A DNA stretch of 64,000 nt from Nocardioides ginsengisegetis (GTDB lineage: Bacteria > Actinomycetota > Actinomycetes > Propionibacteriales > Nocardioidaceae), in the NCBI RefSeq assembly GCF_014138045.1, contig NZ_JACGXA010000001.1, forward strand, positions 3,271,001 to 3,335,000, in the 5' to 3' direction. The position numbers and the translations under genes are program-made. The first letter of the stretch is position 1. Each line of letters starts with the position of its first letter. The notes beneath the pieces were generated by a model, which saw only the letters and a list, made by a program, of their open reading frames with translations, searched no databases and was not told the DNA's origin. Positions 1 through 7,970 of the stretch are shown one piece after another.

Positions 1-17
1 CTTTCTAGGGGTCCAGG

Positions 18-164
18 TCACGATGATCGACCCTTGCGCGCGATGATCTGCTCGATGGCGGCGCGCAGCACACTGAGCAGGTCGCCGACCACTCCGAACC
101 CATCCTCGAACCTACGGTCGGCCGTGGCGTCCGGCACGTGCATCACGCAGACGTCTGGGTTCAC
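18..164 (-). CDS. Small hypothetical protein (48 aa)
   Basis: A GTG-started 48-residue frame lies just downstream of the acyl-CoA dehydrogenase on the same strand. The start at 164 is supported by an AAGGAGA ribosome binding site a few bases upstream. The product begins VNPDVCVMHVPDATADRRF and has a hydrophobic central helix-like stretch, then a basic end (IARKGRSS). I do not recognise a family. It is probably the last cistron of the fatty-acid/aldehyde operon, but such a short frame could be spurious. Confidence 0.35.
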   Translation of the reverse strand: MNPDVCVMHVPDATADRRFEDGFGVVGDLLSVLRAAIEQIIARKGRSS

Positions 165-245
165 GCTCGCTCTCCTTGCTGCTGATTCATCCGTCCGAGC
201 GTGACCGCCGCAACGGGCGACGACCTCCGCAGCGGTGCGGTGCAC

Positions 246-1391
246 TTAGAAGCCGAGGTCTCGGCCGATGAGCTCCTTCATGATCTCGTTCGATCCCGCC
301 CAGATCTTGGTCACACGGGCGTCGCGCCAGGCACGTGCTACCCGGTACTCGTTCATGTAGCCGTAGCCGCCGTACAGTTGGACGCAGTGGTCCAGCACCT
401 CGGACTGCGTCTGGGCGGCCCACCACTTCACCTTGGCGGCATCGATGGCGCTGAGCTCACCGCACGTGTGGGCCAGCACGCACTTGTCGACGAACGCCTC
501 GGCCACCTCGATCTGCGTGACAAGCTCGGCGAGCAGGAACTTGTTGTGCTGGAAGCTGCCGATCTGTTGCCCGAAGGCAGTCCTGTCCTTGGCGTATTCG
601 ATCGTCTCCAGCAGGATCTGCTTGGCGTGCGCCACGTTGCTGATTGCGGAGCCCAGACGCTCTTGAGGGAGCCACTGCATCATGTGGATGAAGCCGTGGT
701 CGAGCTCGCCGATGAGTTCTGCGTCCGTCACTCGGACGTTGTCGAAGAAGAGCTCGGCGGTGTCGGACTCATCCTGTCCCACCTTGTCGAGCTTTCGGCC
801 CCTCGAGAAGCCCTCGAGCGTCGTCTCGACGGCGAAGAGAGAGATGCCGCGAGCCTTCTTCTCCGGGCTCGTCTTCACGGCTACCAGGACCAGGTCAGCG
901 GAGTAGCCGTTGGTGATGAACGTCTTGGAGCCGTTGATCACCCACTCGTCACCGTCGCGCACCGCCGTCGTCTTCAGCGCCGCGAGGTCCGAGCCTCCGC
1001 CGGGCTCAGTCATGCCGATCGCGCAGAGGATCTCCCCCGAGGCGATGCCCGGCAGCCAACGCTGCCTCTGCTCCTCGGTTGCCAGCTCCACGAAGTACGG
1101 GACAACCGTGTCTGAGTGGATACCCCAGCAGCTGTTCAGCGCGGCGTTGACCTTGGAGGTCTCCTCTCCCAGGACCGCTGCGAAGCGGAAGTCCTCGGCC
1201 TCGCTGCCGCCGTACTCCTCGGGGATACCGAGGCCGAGCAGGCCCTGCTCGCCGGCGGCCAACCACACCTCGCGTGGGAACGCCTTGTTCTCGGCGTAGG
1301 ACTCGAGGTTGGGGATGACCATGCGCTCCATGAACTCGCGCACGGACTTGCGAAATGCCTCGTGGTCACTGTCGTAGATGTCGCGCTTCAC
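246..1391 (-). CDS. Acyl-CoA dehydrogenase (long-chain/isovaleryl type)
   Basis: This 381-residue flavoprotein would oxidise an acyl-CoA to the trans-2-enoyl-CoA, passing electrons to ETF. It shows the family signatures: the IGMTEPGGGSD flavin/substrate loop near residues 125-135, SKTFITNGY near 155-163, and a C-terminal QLYGGYGYMNEY followed by IWAGSNEIM. The Glu found in medium-chain enzymes at the C-terminal YEG position is Ala365 here. A Glu in LPQERL (E244) matches the helix-G catalytic base of long-chain and isovaleryl enzymes. The GTG start at 1391 has a GAGAAGGG site upstream and gives the usual family length. It follows two aldehyde dehydrogenases on the same strand, suggesting alcohol/aldehyde to acid to acyl-CoA breakdown. 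Substrate is unknown. Confidence 0.93.
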   Translation of the reverse strand: MKRDIYDSDHEAFRKSVREFMERMVIPNLESYAENKAFPREVWLAAGEQGLLGLGIPEEYGGSEAEDFRFAAVLGEETSKVNAALNSCWGIHSDTVVPYFVELATEEQRQRWLPGIASGEILCAIGMTEPGGGSDLAALKTTAVRDGDEWVINGSKTFITNGYSADLVLVAVKTSPEKKARGISLFAVETTLEGFSRGRKLDKVGQDESDTAELFFDNVRVTDAELIGELDHGFIHMMQWLPQERLGSAISNVAHAKQILLETIEYAKDRTAFGQQIGSFQHNKFLLAELVTQIEVAEAFVDKCVLAHTCGELSAIDAAKVKWWAAQTQSEVLDHCVQLYGGYGYMNEYRVARAWRDARVTKIWAGSNEIMKELIGRDLGF

Positions 1392-1436
1392 GCGGGGACT
1401 ACCCTTCTCGTCGGGGGGGGGTGATGTGTGTCGGGT

Positions 1437-1453
1437 GGCCGGCGGTGCCGGCC
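1437..1453. terminator. GC-rich hairpin between aldehyde dehydrogenase and acyl-CoA dehydrogenase
   Basis: GGCCGGC-GGT-GCCGGCC forms a perfect 7-bp stem with a 3-base loop, in the 206-bp spacer upstream of the acyl-CoA dehydrogenase. There is no T tract. It may be a weak or attenuating terminator; a run of nine G lies nearby at 1413-1421. Confidence 0.3.
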
Positions 1454-1534
1454 GGACCTGCTGGCGCCGAGCTCCCTGGTGGAGCAGTGGGCGCGTGGCC
1501 ACTCAAGCCTCTTCTGCCGGGTACGCGCCGTCGA

Positions 1535-1555
1535 CGGGCAAAACGAGGACTTCTG
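1535..1555. repeat. 21-bp intergenic repeat, copy 1
   Basis: CGGGCARAACGARGACTTC plus TG; it matches 24581-24601 at 19 of 21 positions. Both copies lie in spacers between minus-strand genes, just after a stop codon (here) or just before one. Function unknown. Confidence 0.4.
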
Positions 1556-1597
1556 CGCGGCAGGTTTGCGGCATCAGCAGCCTCAGGCGGTCGATGC

Positions 1598-3106
1598 TCA
1601 CGCCCAGGCGATGGATTGGAACTGGCTCTCCTGGAACTCCCGGAGCCCGTCGCGCGCGCCCTCACGCCCCAGACCCGACTGCTTGACCCCCCCGAAGGGC
1701 GCCGCGGGGTCGGACACCAGGCCACGGTTGACGCCGACCATCCCGGTGTCGAGCCGCTCGGCGATGCTCATGGCCCACTGCAAGTCGCGTGAGAACACGT
1801 ACGAGGCCAGGCCGTACTCACCGCGGTTGACCGACGCGAGGAGCTCGTCCTGATCGGACCACGTGACCACGGGCGCGACGGGGCCGAAGATCTCCGCCTC
1901 CAGGATCTCGGCGTCCATCGGCACGTCGGCGAGGACGGTGGGCGGGAAGAAGAACCCGGCGAGGGACGGGTCGACGTCGGCCTGGTGGGCCAGCCGCGCA
2001 CCGGCTTCGAGCGCGCCAGCCACGAGATCGGTCACCGTTCGAACCGCGGCCCGGCTGATCAACGGCCCCACGTCCGGACCCTCGTACCGCGAGGGCCCGA
2101 CGCGAAGGCCCGCGACGCGCTCGCCGAAGGCTCGCAGGAAGTCGGGAGCCAGGGACTCGTGCACGTAGAGGCGGTTGGCGGCCGTGCACGCCTGACCACC
2201 GTTGCGGAACTTGGCCACCATCGCGCCCTCGACGGCCTGCGCCAGGTCCGCATCGGGGCCGATGATGAGCGGGGCGTTGCCACCGAGCTCCATCGAGCAG
2301 TTCAGTACCCGCTGCGCGGCCTGCTCGAGGAGCAGCCGTCCCACGCGCGTAGAGCCGGTGAAGGAGAGCTTGCGGACGCGGGGGTCGCTCAGGAGGGTGC
2401 CGACGACGGCCGGCGCATCCACCGCGGGGACCACGTTGACCGCGCCTGCGGGAGTGCCCGCCCGTGCAAGCAGCTCGGCCACCGCGAGTGCGGAGAGCGG
2501 GGTCTCGGCCGCGGGCTTGAGCACAACTGTGCAGCCGGCCGCCAGCGCCGGGGCGACCTTGCGGGTCACCATCGCCACCGGGAAATTCCAGGGCGTCACC
2601 AGGGCGGCAACCCCAACGGCCCGGCTGGTCACGAGCGACCGCGTGCCACCGCCCGGAGCGACGACGAAGTCGCCGTCGGACCGCACGGCTTCCTCACTGA
2701 ACCATCGGAAGAACTCCGCTGCGTAGGTGACCTCGCTGTGAGAGTCCACGAGCGACTTGCCGTTCTCCCACGAGATCAGGGCGGCCAAGCGGTCCGCCTC
2801 GGCGATCATGAGGTCGTACGCACGTCGCAGCACCTCCGACCGCATCCTCGGCGGTGCCGTGGACCAGGCCGTGAAGGCCTCGGCGGCCGCGTCGACGGCC
2901 TTGGTCGCGTCCTCGCCAGAGCCGTCCGCCACTGCGCGGATGACCTCGAGCGTGGACGGGTCGACCACCTCGAACGTGCCTCCGGACCTCGCGCGCCGCG
3001 CGCTCCCGCCGATCCATAACTTGCCGAGGGCGTCAGAGCGCTGAGCCCACGCGGTCACGTCCGGCGACAGCACTCCGCGCCGTGACTGGTCGACACTCGT
3101 AGTCAT
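1598..3106 (-). CDS. NAD(P)-dependent aldehyde dehydrogenase
   Basis: A 502-residue member of the aldehyde dehydrogenase superfamily, oxidising an aldehyde to a carboxylic acid. The Rossmann-fold TPWNFPV motif is at about 171-177, the general base Glu in MELGG at E273, and the catalytic Cys in FRNGGQAC at C307. The ATG at 3106 is preceded by GCGAGGAGAGG. Sequence style (NGGQACTAANR) resembles succinate-semialdehyde dehydrogenases, but the N-terminus is about 40 residues longer than the neighbouring paralogue at 3224-4564, and the substrate cannot be fixed. It is downstream of that paralogue and upstream of the acyl-CoA dehydrogenase, consistent with one operon. Confidence 0.92.
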   Translation of the reverse strand: MTTSVDQSRRGVLSPDVTAWAQRSDALGKLWIGGSARRARSGGTFEVVDPSTLEVIRAVADGSGEDATKAVDAAAEAFTAWSTAPPRMRSEVLRRAYDLMIAEADRLAALISWENGKSLVDSHSEVTYAAEFFRWFSEEAVRSDGDFVVAPGGGTRSLVTSRAVGVAALVTPWNFPVAMVTRKVAPALAAGCTVVLKPAAETPLSALAVAELLARAGTPAGAVNVVPAVDAPAVVGTLLSDPRVRKLSFTGSTRVGRLLLEQAAQRVLNCSMELGGNAPLIIGPDADLAQAVEGAMVAKFRNGGQACTAANRLYVHESLAPDFLRAFGERVAGLRVGPSRYEGPDVGPLISRAAVRTVTDLVAGALEAGARLAHQADVDPSLAGFFFPPTVLADVPMDAEILEAEIFGPVAPVVTWSDQDELLASVNRGEYGLASYVFSRDLQWAMSIAERLDTGMVGVNRGLVSDPAAPFGGVKQSGLGREGARDGLREFQESQFQSIAWA

Positions 3107-3223
3107 GCCTCTCCTCGCATCACTCAGACTGCCCAGGGCGCGAGCTTGCACGTCCTGAGTGGGATCCTCGCCCTCTGCGACCGGGAGACCCGCCGAGCGG
3201 TCCCCTCAGTCACGAAGCGGCGA

Positions 3224-4564
3224 TCAGCGGACCGTACGGATCATCTTCCGGTTGAGGAACTCCTCGATGCCGACCCGGCCGAGCTCGCGGCCGAAGCCCG
3301 ACCGCTTGACGCCGCCGAACGGGTGCTCGGGTCCCATGGCGCCCACGCCGTTGATGAAGACCATTCCAGCCTCCAGTTGCTCCGCGACGCGGGTCGCCTG
3401 CACCGGGTCAGTTGTGAAGATGTAGGAACCGAGTCCGAAGTCCGTGTCGTTGGCCGCTGCGATCGCCTCGTCCTCGTCGCGGACCTTGAACACCATCGCG
3501 ACCGGCCCGAATAGCTCGTCCTTGGCGATCGCCCCGCTAACGTCACTCAGCACGCCGGGCGCGAACCACGCACCGCGTCGTTCGTCGGCGCCCGCAAGTG
3601 TGGCGCCACCCGCCACCGCCGACCTGACCTGATCCTCGAGATGGAGCGCGGCCATCTCGGAGGACAACGGAGAAGCCGGGATGGACGTCATGCGCTCGGT
3701 GAACTTGGCGACGAAGTCGTCGTAGAGGTCCTCGTGGACGATCATCCGCTTGCCCGCATTGCAGGCCTGCCCGTTGTTGCCGACCCGAGCCATCACCGCG
3801 GCCTCGACCGTGGCGTTGAGGTCATCCGAGCTCAGGACGATGAACGGGTCCGAGCCGCCGAGCTCGAGGACGACCTTCTTGAGGTTGCGGCCGGCGATCT
3901 CCGCCACCGCGGCGCCGGCGCGTTCCGAGCCGGTCAGGGAGATGCCCTGCACCCGCTTGTCCGCAATGACGTCGGCCACCTGCTCATTCGTGGCGTAGAT
4001 GTTGACATAGGCACCCTCGGGGAAGCCAGCGTCGAGGAAGAGCTGCGAGAGCGCCGCCGCCGACTCGGGGCACTGGGGAGCATGCTTCAACAGGATCGTG
4101 TTGCCGGCCACCAAGTTCGGCGCTGCGAATCGGGCCACCTGGTAGACGGGGAAGTTCCACGGCATGATCCCGAGGAGCACACCCACGGGTTCCCTCCGCA
4201 GGATCGAGGACCCCTCGCCCCAGCTCAACGGAATGTCTTCGTCCGCCAAGAAGGTCTCGGCGTTCGTGGCGTAGTACGCGAAAATGCTGGCGCTGAAGTC
4301 CACCTCCATCAGAGCCTCGTCGAGGGGCTTGCCCATCTCACGACCGATAATTGCCGCGAACTGGTCCCGCCGCTCGACGAGCAGCTCGCTGGCACGTTGC
4401 GCGCACTTCGCGCGATCCGCCACGGACGCCGGACGAGCCCACTCCCGATAGGCGGAGTGCGCGCTCGTGATCGCTGCACGAACTTGGTCGTCGCTCGCGG
4501 TGGGATAGCTCCGAACTTCCTGTCCCGTCCCCGGGTCTACCACCGCGTAGTGGGTCTCAACCAT
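3224..4564 (-). CDS. Aldehyde dehydrogenase, succinate-semialdehyde dehydrogenase (GabD1) type
   Basis: A 446-residue aldehyde dehydrogenase of the short GabD1-like subgroup. PWNFP is at 135-139, the base Glu in LELGG at E234 and the nucleophile in NNGQAC at C268. The start at 4564 follows GGAGGT at good spacing. Its upstream spacer holds a perfect TGATAG-N4-CTATCA palindrome (4671-4686), probably a promoter or operator. Amine catabolism could supply semialdehydes to it, since a flavin amine oxidase lies at 15990-17336, but that link is inferred. Confidence 0.92.
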   Translation of the reverse strand: MVETHYAVVDPGTGQEVRSYPTASDDQVRAAITSAHSAYREWARPASVADRAKCAQRASELLVERRDQFAAIIGREMGKPLDEALMEVDFSASIFAYYATNAETFLADEDIPLSWGEGSSILRREPVGVLLGIMPWNFPVYQVARFAAPNLVAGNTILLKHAPQCPESAAALSQLFLDAGFPEGAYVNIYATNEQVADVIADKRVQGISLTGSERAGAAVAEIAGRNLKKVVLELGGSDPFIVLSSDDLNATVEAAVMARVGNNGQACNAGKRMIVHEDLYDDFVAKFTERMTSIPASPLSSEMAALHLEDQVRSAVAGGATLAGADERRGAWFAPGVLSDVSGAIAKDELFGPVAMVFKVRDEDEAIAAANDTDFGLGSYIFTTDPVQATRVAEQLEAGMVFINGVGAMGPEHPFGGVKRSGFGRELGRVGIEEFLNRKMIRTVR

Positions 4565-4670
4565 TGTTGAACCTCCGTCTGTGAGATCGATCATGAGGAG
4601 TGGGACGCGGGCAATGGAGCGCCGTCGCATGAGAGAGCACGCAGATCACGTCTTCTCATCGTCCCGAATG

Positions 4671-4686
4671 TGATAGTCCACTATCA
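4671..4686. promoter_or_regulatory. Inverted repeat TGATAG-N4-CTATCA upstream of aldehyde dehydrogenase
   Basis: TGATAGTCCACTATCA has 7-bp arms around CC. Near-identical or related sites occur at 15454-15469 (TGATAGCACACTATCA), 38713-38728 and 28902-28917. On the minus strand GGACTAT could also serve as a -10 element. A half-site AGTGTGCTCCG follows at 4697-4707. Confidence 0.5.
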
Positions 4687-4740
4687 GTGTAAGCGGAGTG
4701 TGCTCCGGTATCAAGAGTGTCTGAGTTCCGCGCACCGCGC

Positions 4741-5580
4741 TCACGCGGGAGCGCTGGGCACGCGCGATCGCAGGGCTGCGAGCACGTCCGGCGAGGGCGA
4801 CACGGACTTCTGCAGCTGGGGCGAGAAGAACACCAGCGTCACCGAACCGTGGGCCAGTTCGTCGTCGCCGCTCATGACCGTCGACTCGATGGTCGTCGAA
4901 CGGCCACCCACCCGTGACACCCAGCTCCATACGTCGATCCCCTCCGCGGCCAGCGCGGGTGCTCCGAACAGGTCCACGTCCTTCTGGGCGACGACCGTCG
5001 CAGTCGGGTCTATCCCCAGCTCGGCGATCAGCTGGATCCGCGCTTCCTGGAGGTACTCGAAGCAGCCGACATCACCCAGCCGTCCGGCGCCGTCGACGTC
5101 CGAGCGGCGCACCTGGAGAGCCGTGTGGTGCCGATCGCCGAAGGCGTCGCGCGCGCGAGTCGGGGGCCGGCCCCTGGTCCCGAACAGTGCACTGGACCGG
5201 GCGACGACCATCCGAGAATCGAGACTCGAGTGGGCGAGCTCGGAGGCGATCGTGAGTTGCCCGCTCGAACCCTGCGTCGCGCGACACTCGACCTCGACCG
5301 AGCGAGCAGCGAGCATGAGCGGCGCGAGGAAAGTCACCTCGTACCGCAGTGCTGCCGGTTGCAGCTCATCGCGGGCGGCGGCGCCCCCGGCCGGCTCGCA
5401 CCGTCGTCGCAGAAGGGCTTCGTGAGCCTCCTGTAGATACTCGGCGTAGGCGACGTTGTTCACGTGGCCGAGCGGATCGACGTCCGCCCAGCGGAGGAGA
5501 CACTCATGCCGATGCACACGTTCGGGGCTCGCGACCTGCGGGGCTCCGGGCATCTCCGGCGCGGAGATCCTGTCTACCAT
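4741..5580 (-). CDS. Double-hotdog acyl-CoA thioesterase
   Basis: A 279-residue protein with two hotdog repeats in tandem. The first half carries LRWADVDPLGHVNNVAYAEY (about 28-47), the 4-hydroxybenzoyl-CoA thioesterase signature with its Asp. The second half carries VRRSDVDGAGRLGDVGCFEY (about 156-175), the same pattern diverged. It should hydrolyse an acyl- or aroyl-CoA thioester in the cytosol. The gene is divergent from the TetR at 5702, and a clear inverted repeat (5607-5624) lies between them, so autoregulated TetR control is likely. ATG start at 5580. Confidence 0.85.
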   Translation of the reverse strand: MVDRISAPEMPGAPQVASPERVHRHECLLRWADVDPLGHVNNVAYAEYLQEAHEALLRRRCEPAGGAAARDELQPAALRYEVTFLAPLMLAARSVEVECRATQGSSGQLTIASELAHSSLDSRMVVARSSALFGTRGRPPTRARDAFGDRHHTALQVRRSDVDGAGRLGDVGCFEYLQEARIQLIAELGIDPTATVVAQKDVDLFGAPALAAEGIDVWSWVSRVGGRSTTIESTVMSGDDELAHGSVTLVFFSPQLQKSVSPSPDVLAALRSRVPSAPA

Positions 5581-5606
5581 GAGCGGGCTCTTTCCTGGAC
5601 AGCAAA

Positions 5607-5624
5607 GTCGGACATGCGTCCGAC
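5607..5624. promoter_or_regulatory. TetR-type operator GTCGGAC-ATGC-GTCCGAC
   Basis: A perfect 7-bp inverted repeat with a 4-bp spacer, in the divergent promoter of the thioesterase and TetR genes. Its core CGGAC-N4-GTCCG recurs at 17355-17378 upstream of the amine oxidase, and a further half-site CTCGGACGG directly follows it. Confidence 0.65.
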
Positions 5625-5701
5625 TCGGACGGTATCAGCGGGGCGGTGCGTAGGAGGCAGCACATAAGATGCCGCGCACCGATGAATCAAAGGGAGGCAC
5701 C

Positions 5702-6385
5702 GTGTCGTCAATGCCCGTTGAACCACTTGGCCTGAGGCAACGCAAGAAGCAGGAGGCCATGGCTCGGATGCGTGCAGCCGCGCGCGATCTCATGTGGGAC
5801 CGCGGCTACGACGACGTGACCACCAAGGAGATCGCGGCGCGGGCAGATGTGGGCGAGGCGACCCTCTTCAGGTACTTCCCCTCAAAGCTCGACCTCTTCC
5901 TCATGGTGTACGGCGAGGAGTTCGAGAAGGTCATCAACGCGTGCACCGAGCTCGAGGCGAAGCTCGACTCGTCCGGCGGCAAGCCGAGTTCCGAGGACTT
6001 CGTGCAGCGAATCCTCACCAGCTACAGCATGTTCGCCGAGCTCTACGTGCGGTACCCGGACTTGGCATTCACCTTCGTGAAGGAGTCGTTCGGGTCGCAC
6101 ACCGATGTCGCGCAGAGCGGCCTTGCGCATGCCAATCGTTGGTTCGAGCTTCTCGAGACCATCGTGGACGAGGCCCAGTCGTCGGGCTCCTTTGCCAAGG
6201 TTGATCCCGCAACGGTCGTGCAGAACTGCCACGCCCTCTACGTGCACGAGGTGCTGCGCTCCCACGCCAGGGGTCTCGCGTCGAGTGAGCTCCCCCACCG
6301 CTTGTCCCACCGCCTCGAGTCGCTGCTGCGCCCGCTCCAGGTGCTTCCCAAGAAGGCGTGGCTGCAGCAGCTCGAGAACATCTGA
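5702..6385 (+). CDS. TetR/AcrR family transcriptional regulator
   Basis: A 227-residue one-component repressor. The N-terminal helix-turn-helix reads TTKEIAARADVGEATLFRYF followed by PSK, about 40-65. The C-terminal two thirds is the ligand-binding region and is not diagnostic. The GTG at 5702 is chosen because AAAGGGAGG lies 5 bases upstream; an earlier in-frame ATG (5669) lacks a site. It is divergent from the thioesterase, with operator 5607-5624 between. The related palindrome at 17355-17378 suggests it also controls the amine oxidase gene. The effector is unknown, perhaps an acyl-CoA or an amine-derived compound. Confidence 0.88.
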   Translation: MSSMPVEPLGLRQRKKQEAMARMRAAARDLMWDRGYDDVTTKEIAARADVGEATLFRYFPSKLDLFLMVYGEEFEKVINACTELEAKLDSSGGKPSSEDFVQRILTSYSMFAELYVRYPDLAFTFVKESFGSHTDVAQSGLAHANRWFELLETIVDEAQSSGSFAKVDPATVVQNCHALYVHEVLRSHARGLASSELPHRLSHRLESLLRPLQVLPKKAWLQQLENI

Positions 6386-6402
6386 GCGCGGCACCGGTCT
6401 GC

Positions 6403-7773
6403 TCACCCCTCGGCGCGAGCCACCTGGGCACCGGGGTGAGTGGGCGAGAGCCGGGAGTTGCCCGGGCCCGAGATGTACTCGCGCAGCGTCTTCCCTTCGT
6501 ACTCCTTCCACACCCGGCCACGCTTCTGCAGCTCGGGAACCACGGTGTCGACGAAGGCATTGATGTCGTGGGGCGTTACGGCATAGGAGAGGTTGATGCC
6601 GTCGAGGTCGCCCTCGTCGATCCACCGCTCGATCTCGTCCGCGACCGTCTCCGGACTGCCGACCAGGACGGGCTCGACCCCACCAATGCTCATGTGGTTG
6701 CCGATGTCGGCCGGCGTCCACTGTCGGCTGGGGTCGAGCTTGGTGAAGAGGTCGAGCACGGTCTGGATCGCGTTGGTCTCTCCAGCGGCCAACGGGGAGT
6801 CCTGGTCGAACTGGCCCAGGTCGATGCCGGAGAAGCCCCCGAACAACGCCATCGCACCCTGCGGAGAGGCGTACTCCTGGTACTCGGCATACAAGCGCTC
6901 CGCCTCTGCGTCGGAATCTGCAATCACGGCGGTCAGGATCGTGAAGATCTTGACGTCGTCGCGCTTGCGGCCCGCGGCCTCGACCTGCGTCCGGATGTCG
7001 TCGGTGATGACGCGGCTGAGCTTGGAGTTGAGCACGTTGACGAAGAGGCCCTCACCGTGTTCCGCCGCGAACCGCCGGCCGCGCGAGGAGGCGCCGGCCT
7101 GGAAGATCACGGGGCTCCTCTGTGGAGAGGGCTCCGACATGTTGAACCCATCGACGTCGAAGAAGCGGCCGTGGTGCCGAATGGGGTGGACCTTTGCCGG
7201 ATTGACGAAGACACCACGCTCGCGGTCGAGCTCGACGGCTTCGTCGTCCCACGACTGCTCCCAGAGCTTGTACATGACCGTCATGAACTCCTCGGCCATC
7301 TCGTACCGATCGTCGTGGGCCATGGGGGTGGTGCCGAAGTTGCGAGAGGCGCTGGGCAGGTAGGACGTCACGACGTTCCAACCGACGCGACCCTTAGTGA
7401 GGTGGTCGAGGGTGCTGAAGCGTCGCGCCAACGGGTAGGGGTGCTCGAAGGTCGCCGACGCCGTGAGCGCGAATCCAAGTCGCTCCGTCACGGACGCCAT
7501 CGCCGACACGTACTGGAACGGGTCATTGGCCGGGATCTGCATCCCGTCGCGCAGCGCCGCGTCGACCGACCCGCCGTAAACGTCGTACGGCCCAAGAACG
7601 TCGGCCAAGAAGACCGCGTCGAAGCGGCCGCGCTCGAGGGTTTTCGCCAGCTCCAGCCAGTAGTCAAGCTCCTTGTAGCGGTGCGCCTCGCTGAGGGGGT
7701 GTCGCCACATGCCGGAGCTCTGGTGGCCCGCCGCAGTCATGTTGAAGGCATTGAGCCCGATTCGCTTGGTCAT
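6403..7773 (-). CDS. FMN-dependent monooxygenase, NtaA/SnaA/DszA family
   Basis: A 456-residue member of the bacterial luciferase-like family, nitrilotriacetate monooxygenase component A type, which uses reduced FMN from a separate reductase plus O2. Features include the N-terminal FNMTAAGHQSSGMWRHP, LERGRFDAVFLADVLGPYDV, the GRVGWNVVTSYLPSASRNFG segment near 145-165, and an RSPVIFQAGASSRGRRFAA stretch that in this family contributes to FMN binding. The start at 7773 follows GCGAGGTAG. The length matches the family. It is divergent from a CoA ligase; operators lie at 7799-7822 and 7913-7936. The likely reductase partner is the fusion gene at 14235-15407, which has the same operator type. Substrate unknown; relatives attack C-N, C-S or hydrocarbon bonds. 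Confidence 0.9.
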   Translation of the reverse strand: MTKRIGLNAFNMTAAGHQSSGMWRHPLSEAHRYKELDYWLELAKTLERGRFDAVFLADVLGPYDVYGGSVDAALRDGMQIPANDPFQYVSAMASVTERLGFALTASATFEHPYPLARRFSTLDHLTKGRVGWNVVTSYLPSASRNFGTTPMAHDDRYEMAEEFMTVMYKLWEQSWDDEAVELDRERGVFVNPAKVHPIRHHGRFFDVDGFNMSEPSPQRSPVIFQAGASSRGRRFAAEHGEGLFVNVLNSKLSRVITDDIRTQVEAAGRKRDDVKIFTILTAVIADSDAEAERLYAEYQEYASPQGAMALFGGFSGIDLGQFDQDSPLAAGETNAIQTVLDLFTKLDPSRQWTPADIGNHMSIGGVEPVLVGSPETVADEIERWIDEGDLDGINLSYAVTPHDINAFVDTVVPELQKRGRVWKEYEGKTLREYISGPGNSRLSPTHPGAQVARAEG

Positions 7774-7798
7774 TTCGACTACCTCGCCTAATTTTAGT

Positions 7799-7822
7799 AG
7801 TGCGCTTCGATCGAAGCGTACT
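7799..7822. promoter_or_regulatory. Operator, motif A copy 1
   Basis: A 24-bp inverted repeat with the perfect core CGCTTCGATCGAAGCG (7803-7818) and outer AGT/ACT. It is 26 bp upstream of the monooxygenase start. On the minus strand it runs into CACTAC, a possible -10 element. Nineteen of 24 bases match the site at 17473-17496. Confidence 0.65.
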
Positions 7823-7912
7823 TTCATTCTGTCACGCGTCTGCGGCCTTGTGAAGATTGCTCGCCAGCACAGGTGCCCTTCCCATGACCGACGCCATCTG
7901 AGACACTTTGCA

Positions 7913-7936
7913 AGTTCACTTCGAATGAAGTGCACT
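7913..7936. promoter_or_regulatory. Operator, motif A copy 2
   Basis: AGTTCACTTCG-AAT-GAAGTGCACT with arms CACTTC/GAAGTG around GAAT. It matches copy 1 at 18 of 24 bases and runs into CACTATC on the plus strand, a likely -10 for the CoA ligase gene starting at 7971. Confidence 0.6.
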
Positions 7937-7970
7937 ATCTCTGCAGACTAGGCTGAAGGTGACGAGGTCG

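Noticed and set aside
201..1115. A 304-codon plus-strand frame opposite the acyl-CoA dehydrogenase
   Set aside because: The minus-strand gene has full family motifs and length; the plus frame is a shadow.
1413..1421. Run of nine G as a phase-variation tract
   Set aside because: Lies in a spacer upstream of the ribosome binding site, not in a coding region; actinobacterial phase variation by such tracts is not supported here, and it may be a length-ambiguous sequencing spot.
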